Source: Alphaproteobacteria bacterium | GTDB taxonomy: Bacteria; Pseudomonadota; Alphaproteobacteria; UBA8366 | DNA: 5,456 nucleotides | Assembly: GCA_018665505.1 (NCBI GenBank) | Contig: JABJCS010000121.1 | Coordinates: forward strand, 1-5,456 | Direction of reading: 5' to 3' | Shown here: positions 1 to 5,456 of the stretch, in pieces | How positions within the stretch are numbered: the stretch's first letter is position 1 | Layout: each line of letters begins with the position of its first letter | The notes under the pieces: generated by a model | Told to the model about the DNA's origin: nothing | The model's database searches: none | Seen by the model: the letters and a program-made list of their open reading frames with translations, nothing else | Position numbers and translations under genes: made by a program

Positions 1-1897
1 ACTGCTTGGCGGTGATAAAGAGGCCGAAAGGGAACTGCTCCGCTCCTTAGCGGTTGCCGGGTTTGCGGCCGCCAATGTCATGTTGCTCTCGGTCGCTATT
101 TGGGCCGGGCATTTCCAGGATATGGGACCGGCAACACGCGGATTGATGCATTGGATCTCCGCATTGATCGCGCTGCCGGCCATTGCCTATGCGGGCATTC
201 CGTTCTTCCGCTCCGCGCTTGGCGCGCTTCGAGGTGGTCGCCTGAACATGGACGTGCCGATCTCGCTCGCTGTCATCTTGTCCGCCGCGATGAGCTTGTT
301 CGAGACCTATCGGGGCGGTGAGCATGCCTATTTCGATTCTGCCGTCACCTTGTTGTTCTTTCTATTGATCGGGCGTTACCTGGACTGCAGGGCGAGAGGT
401 CGGGCCAGGTCGGCGGTCGAGAACTTAACCGCATTGGCGGCGCGTGCGGTGACCGTGATCGAGGAGAACGGGGCTACGCGGTCGGTATCCGTCGATGTTA
501 TCACGCCGGGAACGGTGGTGCTGGTCGCCCCCGGCGACCGCATTCCGGTGGATGGTGAAGTCGTGGAAGGTGCTACGGATATAGACACCAGTCTCATCAC
601 CGGGGAGAGCGCGCCTGAATCCGTCGCGGTGGGCGACCGTGTCTTTGCGGGCATGGTCAATTTGACCGGCTCGATGCGGGTCGCTGTGAAGGCGGTCGGC
701 GAAGGGACCCTGCTGGCCGAGATTGCCCGGCTGATGGAAGCCGCTGAATCCCGTAAAAGCCGACGGGTATCGATTGCAGATCGGATCGTTCGGATATACG
801 CACCCGCCGTCCACATGGCGGCGCTTATGAATTTCGTCGGTTGGATGGTGTTCACCGACATCTCGTGGCAAGTGGCGCTGACATACGCCATCGCCGTGTT
901 GATCGTGACGTGCCCGTGTGCCTTGGCCTTGGCGGTGCCAGTGGTCCAGGTCGTCGCTAGCGGATCGCTGATGCGGAAGGGCGTACTGCTGAAGTCCGGC
1001 ATCGCCCTGGAGCAATTGGCGGAAGTAGATACGTTCGTTTTCGATAAGACCGGCACACTAACCCTCGGTCGCCCGGAACTCGTCGTCGACGGTTCCTGGA
1101 ATAAGGACGATCTGCGACAGGCGGCGATCATGGCGTCCGCAAGCCACCATCCGCTCGCGCGGGCCTTGGCCGCGATGTCGCCTGGCAGCCGTACCGTGAT
1201 TGGTGTTGAGGAGGTACCTGGTTCGGGTCTACGGCTCGACACAAGTATCGGCGAGCGGCGGCTTGGCAGCCGGACATGGTGCGGTGTTGAAAACGAAGAC
1301 ACCTCCGTAGATCCGGAATTGTGGTTCGTCAGGCCCGGTCACTCCCCGGTCCGCTTTCGCTTTCGGGATCAACTACGTGGCGATACGGCGGACACATTGC
1401 AATCACTCAAAAAGCGCGGCTATGTGATCGAACTCCTGTCCGGTGACCGAGCGGATGCGGTCGCTCATGTCGCCGACAAGCTCGGGATCGAGACGTGGCG
1501 AGCGGCACAAACACCGACCGATAAAACCGCCTATCTCGAAGAGTTACGGGAAGCGGGTCGCAAGACCTGCATGGTCGGCGACGGACTCAATGACGCTCCG
1601 GCCTTGGCGGCGGCAAGCGTGTCTATGTCTCCGGCCACGGCGGTGGATATTAGCCAGATTACCGCGGATATAATTTGTCAGGGTGATCGATTGAGCGGTG
1701 TGGCACTTGCCGCCGATACGGCGCGGCGTGCCCAACGTCTGATACGGCAGAACTTCGCGCTCGCCTTTGGCTATAACCTGCTCACCGTGCCGCTGGCGAT
1801 GGCGGGATTGGTGACGCCCCTGATCGCGGCCATTGCGATGTCGGCGTCTTCTATCGCCGTCGTTCTGAACGCCCTGCGACTTGGATGGGGGCGATGA
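1..1897 (+). CDS. ccoI: Cu(I)-translocating P1B-type ATPase of the CcoI/FixI type, 5' truncated by window
   Basis: Membrane ATPase that moves copper for maturation of cbb3-type cytochrome c oxidase. The frame is open from base 2, so the ATG at 80 is internal and roughly the first 100-odd residues, normally including the heavy-metal-binding domain, lie outside the window. Counting from that ATG: actuator motif TGES at 174-177, the CPC metal motif in a membrane helix at 278-280 (bases 911-919), phosphorylation motif DKTGT at 322-326 (Asp codon 1043-1045), nucleotide-domain HP at 357-358, and hinge GDGLNDAP at 500-507. The late helices carry YN (565-566) and MSASS (587-591), which with CPC form the Cu(I)-ATPase signature. 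About eight hydrophobic segments are visible: two pairs before the actuator, one pair around CPC and one pair at the C-terminus. The stretch GGEHAYFDSAVTLLFFLLIG and the ccoS gene directly downstream favour CcoI/FixI over a CopA detoxification pump. The gene looks intact within the window. Confidence 0.95.
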   Translation, partial: LLGGDKEAERELLRSLAVAGFAAANVMLLSVAIWAGHFQDMGPATRGLMHWISALIALPAIAYAGIPFFRSALGALRGGRLNMDVPISLAVILSAAMSLFETYRGGEHAYFDSAVTLLFFLLIGRYLDCRARGRARSAVENLTALAARAVTVIEENGATRSVSVDVITPGTVVLVAPGDRIPVDGEVVEGATDIDTSLITGESAPESVAVGDRVFAGMVNLTGSMRVAVKAVGEGTLLAEIARLMEAAESRKSRRVSIADRIVRIYAPAVHMAALMNFVGWMVFTDISWQVALTYAIAVLIVTCPCALALAVPVVQVVASGSLMRKGVLLKSGIALEQLAEVDTFVFDKTGTLTLGRPELVVDGSWNKDDLRQAAIMASASHHPLARALAAMSPGSRTVIGVEEVPGSGLRLDTSIGERRLGSRTWCGVENEDTSVDPELWFVRPGHSPVRFRFRDQLRGDTADTLQSLKKRGYVIELLSGDRADAVAHVADKLGIETWRAAQTPTDKTAYLEELREAGRKTCMVGDGLNDAPALAAASVSMSPATAVDISQITADIICQGDRLSGVALAADTARRAQRLIRQNFALAFGYNLLTVPLAMAGLVTPLIAAIAMSASSIAVVLNALRLGWGR

Positions 1898-2040
1898 GCG
1901 GATTGCTCTATCTCATTCCTGCAGCGTTACTTCTGGGATTGCTCGGCCTTGCCGCATTCCTTTGGGCATTGCGTTCCGGTCAATTCGACGATCTGGACGG
2001 CGCAGCGGAACGCATCCTCTACGATGACGAGGATTGCTAG
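1894..2040 (+). CDS. ccoS: CcoS, small cbb3-type cytochrome oxidase assembly protein
   Basis: A 48-residue protein. The ATG overlaps the ccoI stop as ATGA (1894-1897), so translation is probably coupled to ccoI; a G-rich run at 1887-1891 is at best a weak ribosome site. The N-terminus is one hydrophobic helix (about residues 4-25, LIPAALLLGLLGLAAFLWAL), followed by the family hallmark RSGQFDDLDGAAERIL and an acidic tail (DDED). CcoS proteins are short single-span inner-membrane proteins needed to obtain active cbb3 oxidase with its heme and copper cofactors. Length, motif and position after ccoI all agree. It ends in TAG at 2038-2040, overlapping the stop of the opposing gene. Confidence 0.95.
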   Translation: MSGLLYLIPAALLLGLLGLAAFLWALRSGQFDDLDGAAERILYDDEDC

Positions 2041-3017
2041 GCTTCCAGCACAATACCGGCATCGGTGGCTTCTGCGCGCCGGTAAATTTCTGCCGCAGTA
2101 GCGACGTCTTCCAAAGCTATCCCAAGATTGAAAGCGAGGATGCGTTGCGTGTCGTCCTCGCGGCGACCTTTCCCATGCGCGATCAATTCCGCGTTGTCGG
2201 CATCGATCCGCGAGACCCCGGGGAATTTTCCCTCATTGATCCGGGCATCTTCGATCTGTCCACGATCGTCGGTAAGAACCAGGTCCATGGCGGAGATGCA
2301 GGCATCGGTCACGTAGGAATCATAATCGATGGTGATCAGCAGCGCTCCCGGCGACACCCAATCCGGTTCCAATGTCGGCGTGCGCTTCTCGCTGATCGGT
2401 CCGCCGGTGACAATGATATCCGCGCCGCGCACGGAAGTTGCCGCATCGGTGGCCCCCTCAACTGTCATACCGTATTGGCCGTTCATCTCTTCGACATATT
2501 GGGCCTGGCGCTCCGGGACGATATCGTAGGCGCGGCAGTGCGACAGGGAAGGGACCTCGCCCTTGATTGCCTCGAGATGCGCGCGGCCCTGTAACCCACA
2601 TCCGAGAATCGCGAGCGTGGCATCCCCCTGCTTCGCAAGATGACGGGCAACCAGTGCCGAGGCCGCCGCTGTCCGTCGCCCCGTGATCCATTTCGCATCC
2701 ATCAGCGCCACCATCTGCCCGGTGGCATCCTCGGTCAGGATATAGAGCCCTTGGATATAGGGCAGATCGCGCGCCGGATTATCCGGATCGCCGCTCTGCC
2801 ACTTGCACCCGGCGAAACCCAGCGCCGGGGCGGCGCTCGCCATGGCGCTATAGAAGCGTGGTCCATGCCGATGGAAGAATATCTTCGGCGGCATGAATAG
2901 CTCACCCTTCGCCTTCTCCCGGAACAGATCCTCCAGAATATCGACGATCTCACCCATCCCAAGACCGAGCCCGTCGAGGGACGCGGCGTTGAGATAGCGT
3001 ATAGGATGTGAGGGCAA
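2037..3017 (-). CDS. Ornithine cyclodeaminase / mu-crystallin family protein (NAD(P)-binding), substrate unknown
   Basis: A 326-residue protein starting at TTG (3015-3017), supported by an AAGGAG Shine-Dalgarno six bases upstream and by an N-terminus (IRYLNAASL) in family register. The next in-frame Met is residue 21, inside the first helix. Visible elements: K72 in GCKWQSG and R115 in GRRTAAASALVARHLA, at the positions of the family's substrate-binding Lys and Arg; Rossmann loop GCGLQGRAH (139-147); D165 at the expected end of the second Rossmann strand, suggesting NAD(H) rather than NADP(H); D231 near the usual catalytic Asp; and C-terminal FNLGIALEDVATA. The family includes ornithine/lysine cyclodeaminases, ketimine reductases, alanine dehydrogenases and EutC-like proteins, so a specific reaction cannot be assigned. 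The DYDSY (231-235) and TDDRGQ (249-254) stretches differ from classical ornithine cyclodeaminase. It lies three bases after the acyl-CoA synthetase, probably co-transcribed, and ends tail to tail with ccoS. Confidence 0.9.
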   Translation of the reverse strand: MPSHPIRYLNAASLDGLGLGMGEIVDILEDLFREKAKGELFMPPKIFFHRHGPRFYSAMASAAPALGFAGCKWQSGDPDNPARDLPYIQGLYILTEDATGQMVALMDAKWITGRRTAAASALVARHLAKQGDATLAILGCGLQGRAHLEAIKGEVPSLSHCRAYDIVPERQAQYVEEMNGQYGMTVEGATDAATSVRGADIIVTGGPISEKRTPTLEPDWVSPGALLITIDYDSYVTDACISAMDLVLTDDRGQIEDARINEGKFPGVSRIDADNAELIAHGKGRREDDTQRILAFNLGIALEDVATAAEIYRRAEATDAGIVLEA

Positions 3018-3029
3018 GGATTACTCCTT
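3016..3029 (-). promoter_or_regulatory. Ribosome binding site for the TTG-started gene, within a short inverted repeat
   Basis: On the minus strand the sequence reads AAGGAGTAATCCTTG. AAGGAG (plus coordinates 3024-3029) is a strong Shine-Dalgarno six bases before the TTG start, and it is also the last two sense codons (Lys-Glu) of the synthetase; TAA is that gene's stop. The arms AAGGA and TCCTT are perfectly complementary around GTAA, a GNRA-type tetraloop in RNA. The ribosome site and the first two start-codon bases could therefore pair with each other. The site decides the start choice; the hairpin's role is inference, and five pairs make only a weak stem. Confidence 0.65.
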
Positions 3030-5129
3030 CGTCACGATTAATCCGTCGAGTGCGACCGCACCTTCGCCTTCGGGTAGGACCAGCAGGGGGTTAACGTCGA
3101 TACTGTCGAGCACGTCTTCGTTTTTGTCGGCAAAGACGGAAAGGCGGGCGATGGCTTCGGCGACCGCTTCAATGTCGGCCTTTTCTGTGCCGCGCGCACC
3201 CTTGAGAATGGCGGAGCCTTTCAGACGGTCGATCATTTCCATGGCCTCGCGTTTGCCGAAAGGCGCGCGCATGAAGGTCACGTCTTTCAGAACTTCAGTA
3301 AAGATACCGCCGAGGCCCGCCATCACGACGGGGCCGAAGACCACATCACTTTGCACGCCGAGGATCATTTCCGTGCCGTTGGTGACCATACGACCGACCA
3401 TGATGCCGTCGATCTTGGCGTCCGGGTAGGCAGCTTTTGCCCGCTCCATGATCTCGTTATAGGCAGATTTTACCGCCCCATCGTCAGCTAGTCCCAGGGC
3501 CACGCCGCCGATCTCCGTTTTATGCAGGATATCGGGAGAAACGATCTTCATTACAACGGGATAGCCGATTTCGGATGCGGCACTTGCGGCGTCATCGGCG
3601 CTGTTCACCAGCTTCTCTTGAGCGCACGGCACGCCCGCCTCGGCAAGAATTGCCTTGGCTTCCATCTCGTTATACTTACCGGGCTTGAGGGTTGGGGCTT
3701 CCGGCATTCCTTCGATTGACGGCAGGCCTTTTTGGAATCCTTCCTCGATCTTGGCGAGCGCCGCCACGACCTCGAGTGCGCGGTACGGCTCCGCGATACA
3801 GGGGAAACCAGCTTCCTCGAACTTGTCGAGCACGTGTTTCGGACCGGTGACTGACATGAGGATCAAGGCGTCCGGATATTTCTCTCGGATTGGCTTCAAG
3901 GCCTCGATGATCGATTCCGATAATTGTTCGGAATAGGCAAGGAAGGCAAAGAAACCGACGACGGCGTCATAATTGCCTCCGCCGAGGATCACATCGAAGT
4001 TTTTGGTGATCAGCGACAGATCATTATAGACCATCGCCGTGAAGTCGACCGGGTTGCGCGTGCCGGCGAAGGGAATGAGTTCTTTCAGCTTCGCCTGCGC
4101 GGCATCGGGCAGGGGCTCCATTTCCAGCCCCGCGTCGGAGGCCGCGTCCGCCATCATAACGGCGGCACCGCCTGAGATCGACCCGACCGCGACGTTGCGG
4201 CCTTTCGGTAGCACGCCTTTGCTCGCCGCGTGGGTAATGTCGATCAATTCGTCGACCGTGAGGCAGCGATAGGCGTTATAACGCTCGAACACCGCGTCAT
4301 AGACTTGATCGGCGCCGGTGAGCGACGCTGTGTGAGAGGCAGCTGCCTGGGTGCCGACGTCAGAGCGCCCGACCTTTTGGATCAGCACCGGCTTCCGCGC
4401 TTCGTAGGCGAGGCGCAGGGCTTCTTCCAGGCGTGCGCCGTCCTTACAGCCTTCGATATAGGCACAAATGACGTCAGTACCCGGGTCTTGCGACATGAAG
4501 GCGATGCATTCGGCGACGTCAACATCGACCTCGTTGCCGGTCGTCACCCAATAGGAAAACCCGATGCCCTTCTCACGGCCGAGCACGAAGCAGTGCGAGC
4601 CGAAGGCGCCGGATTGGCTGACCATGCCGACATTGCCGACCTTGGGCATGCCGTGGGTGAAGCTGGTCGAAAAAGTCGCGTAGATATGGTTCTTCGGGTT
4701 GAAGTAGCCAAGGCAGTTCGGGCCGACAATGCGCATCCCGGCGTCCTTACCGATCTGCTTGAGGCGGGCTTGATTGGCGATACCTTGCTCGCCTGCTTCA
4801 GCGAAACCGGACGTCAATATGACCAGCGCCTTCACACCTTTTCGGGCACAGGCCTCGGCGGTCTCCAGCGCCAGCGATTCCGGCACCGCCATGATCGCCA
4901 TATCGACTGGGCCGTCGACATCCTCGATACTTGGGAAGGCGGGCAGGCCTTGGACCGTGTCGCGGGTCGGGTTGATCGGATAGAAGTCGCCTTCGTAGCC
5001 GTATTCCTTGAAGAACCGGACGGGGATGCCGCCGATCTTGCTCGGGTTGTCAGAGGCGCCGAGAACGGCGCAGGCCCGTGGCCAGAACATTGCGTTGAGT
5101 GTTTCCGCACTTTTGAGAAGATCGGACAT
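3021..5129 (-). CDS. Acyl-CoA synthetase (NDP-forming), fused alpha-beta acetate--CoA ligase (ADP-forming) family
   Basis: A 702-residue cytoplasmic enzyme interconverting acyl-CoA + ADP + Pi with acid + CoA + ATP. The N-terminal CoA-binding domain (about 10-140) has AVLGASDNPSKIGG and IVGPNCLGYFNP. Next come the succinyl-CoA-ligase-like domains with GMVSQSGAFG (168-177), YIEG (E226, likely partner of the phosphohistidine) and SHTASLTG with H266 (codon 4332-4334), the expected phosphorylated His. The ATP-grasp part (about 485-700) has YPVVMKIVSPDILHKTEIGGV with H536, the second histidine of the phosphate relay, then GGIFTEVLKDVTF and IDVNPLLV. Both relay histidines are present and the length is normal for a fused enzyme, so it should be active. 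The acyl substrate is unknown. The ATG at 5127-5129 is preferred over Met14; AGGGAA ten bases upstream is a modest ribosome site. It lies 44 bases after the flavin-reductase-like gene and three bases before the cyclodeaminase-family gene, probably as one operon. Confidence 0.93.
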   Translation of the reverse strand: MSDLLKSAETLNAMFWPRACAVLGASDNPSKIGGIPVRFFKEYGYEGDFYPINPTRDTVQGLPAFPSIEDVDGPVDMAIMAVPESLALETAEACARKGVKALVILTSGFAEAGEQGIANQARLKQIGKDAGMRIVGPNCLGYFNPKNHIYATFSTSFTHGMPKVGNVGMVSQSGAFGSHCFVLGREKGIGFSYWVTTGNEVDVDVAECIAFMSQDPGTDVICAYIEGCKDGARLEEALRLAYEARKPVLIQKVGRSDVGTQAAASHTASLTGADQVYDAVFERYNAYRCLTVDELIDITHAASKGVLPKGRNVAVGSISGGAAVMMADAASDAGLEMEPLPDAAQAKLKELIPFAGTRNPVDFTAMVYNDLSLITKNFDVILGGGNYDAVVGFFAFLAYSEQLSESIIEALKPIREKYPDALILMSVTGPKHVLDKFEEAGFPCIAEPYRALEVVAALAKIEEGFQKGLPSIEGMPEAPTLKPGKYNEMEAKAILAEAGVPCAQEKLVNSADDAASAASEIGYPVVMKIVSPDILHKTEIGGVALGLADDGAVKSAYNEIMERAKAAYPDAKIDGIMVGRMVTNGTEMILGVQSDVVFGPVVMAGLGGIFTEVLKDVTFMRAPFGKREAMEMIDRLKGSAILKGARGTEKADIEAVAEAIARLSVFADKNEDVLDSIDVNPLLVLPEGEGAVALDGLIVTKE

Positions 5130-5173
5130 GCCCGTAAGGTTCCCTAGATCGTTATTGTTTTAATGCGCCACCG
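5130..5173 (-). other. 44-base gap between flavin-reductase-like gene and acyl-CoA synthetase
   Basis: The only gap in the window longer than three bases. Read on the minus strand it is AT-rich in the middle and contains AGGGAA (plus 5140-5145), the probable ribosome site of the synthetase. I see no hairpin followed by a T run, and no convincing -35/-10 pair, so read-through from the upstream gene is the simplest reading. A 7-base direct repeat (CGTTATT at 5150-5156 and 5172-5178 on the plus strand) spans it; it is short enough to be chance. Confidence 0.5.
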
Positions 5174-5456
5174 TTATTCGGGACGCTGCATAGTAAAAAT
5201 TGTGTCGGAATTCACGACTGCATAGTCCTGATATCCAAGTCGGGCGATTGGTCGCATCTTACCGACATCGACTTGGCCGTCCTCGGTGATGAAATCATCC
5301 TGGATATGGATGCCGACGACTTGCCCGAAAATGACGCAATAGACGTCGTTCGGACCGTCTCCCGGAAGCTCAACCGTCTTGATGTGTTTGCACTCCAGAT
5401 GCACGGGCACTTCGGCGACGCGCGGCGGTTTTACGGTCACAGATGCTTCGGCGGTG
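5174..5456 (-). CDS. Flavin reductase-like (FMN-binding split-barrel) protein, C-terminal part, 5' end outside window
   Basis: The frame is open to the window edge (residues TAEAS precede the GTG at 5438-5440), so that GTG is most likely internal and about 93 C-terminal residues are seen. Family features: PPRVAEVPVHLECK, where the Pro-Arg and Leu-Glu-Cys spacing is typical of flavin reductase-domain proteins of about 200 residues; the strand VIFGQVVGIHI followed by an acidic DDFI turn; PIARLGYQDYAVV; and the ending TMQRP. Such proteins bind FMN, and some supply reduced flavin to a two-component monooxygenase, others have different redox roles. No partner oxygenase is in the window. It lies on the same strand, 44 bases upstream of the acyl-CoA synthetase, so a shared transcript is likely but not shown. 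TAA stop at 5174-5176. Confidence 0.85.
   Translation of the reverse strand, partial: TAEASVTVKPPRVAEVPVHLECKHIKTVELPGDGPNDVYCVIFGQVVGIHIQDDFITEDGQVDVGKMRPIARLGYQDYAVVNSDTIFTMQRPE

Noticed and set aside
80..82. ATG at 80 as the start of ccoI
   Set aside because: The frame is open from base 2, and the upstream residues (LLRSLAVAGFAAANV) continue the first membrane helix expected in CcoI.
376..1302. A 308-codon minus-strand open frame opposite ccoI
   Set aside because: It is antisense to the conserved CPC and DKTGT regions of ccoI, and its Ser/Thr/Arg/Ala-rich translation is typical of a shadow frame.
2054..2084. Inverted repeat TACCGGC / GCCGGTA (7-base arms, 17-base loop) just past ccoS, considered as a terminator
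   Set aside because: Neither strand has a T run after the stem, the loop is long, and the arms lie inside coding sequence. It could slow transcription but does not support an intrinsic terminator call.
2034..2594. A 186-codon plus-strand open frame opposite the cyclodeaminase-family gene
   Set aside because: It overlaps the end of ccoS out of frame and is antisense to a gene with a well-supported start, Rossmann motif and family C-terminus.
4230..5147. A 305-codon plus-strand open frame opposite the acyl-CoA synthetase
   Set aside because: It lies wholly antisense to a gene with clear domains and catalytic motifs, its translation shows no recognisable domain, and long opposite-strand frames are common in GC-rich coding DNA.
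5150..5178. Direct repeat CGTTATT, 22 bases start to start, near the synthetase promoter region, considered as an operator
   Set aside because: Seven bases is chance level, the second copy overlaps the upstream gene's stop, and no promoter elements are evident beside it.
5438..5440. GTG as the start of the flavin-reductase-like gene
   Set aside because: The frame stays open upstream to the window edge, and the visible part matches only the C-terminal half of the family, so the true start is outside the window.

Overview
The window is almost fully coding and carries five protein genes in two convergent blocks. Elevated GC content, the ccoI-ccoS pair, and the mix of an NDP-forming acyl-CoA synthetase with an ornithine-cyclodeaminase-family enzyme suggest an alphaproteobacterium, perhaps a Rhodospirillales-like one. 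That placement is inferred from protein style, not from a marker gene.

Left block, plus strand (1-2040): the 3' part of ccoI/fixI, a Cu(I)-type P1B ATPase, followed by ccoS, which overlaps it by four bases (ATGA). These are the last genes of the usual ccoGHIS cluster for assembly of cbb3-type cytochrome c oxidase, the high-affinity terminal oxidase used at low oxygen. The ccoI 5' end (metal-binding domain) and any ccoGH/ccoNOPQ genes lie left of the window.

Right block, minus strand (5456 down to 2037): the 3' end of a flavin-reductase-like (FMN-binding split-barrel) gene, then 44 bases, then a fused 702-residue NDP-forming acyl-CoA synthetase, then 3 bases, then an ornithine cyclodeaminase/mu-crystallin-family protein. 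The last two are tightly linked. The Shine-Dalgarno sequence of the cyclodeaminase-like gene is made of the final two sense codons of the synthetase, its start is TTG, and both lie in a small inverted repeat. The set looks like a catabolic operon: one enzyme acts on an imine or amino-acid-like substrate, one interconverts an acyl-CoA and its acid with ATP gain or cost, and one handles flavin. The substrate cannot be read from the sequence.

The two blocks meet tail to tail with a four-base overlap. One CTAG palindrome supplies the TAG stop of ccoS on the plus strand and of the cyclodeaminase-like gene on the minus strand, leaving no room for an intergenic terminator.

No RNA gene, mobile element, CRISPR array or phage/defence module is visible, and no gene-free stretch exceeds 44 bases. 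I found no clear undescribed system. The most unusual points are the shared stop palindrome, the hairpin over the TTG start, and a cyclodeaminase-family protein that departs from the classical family pattern.
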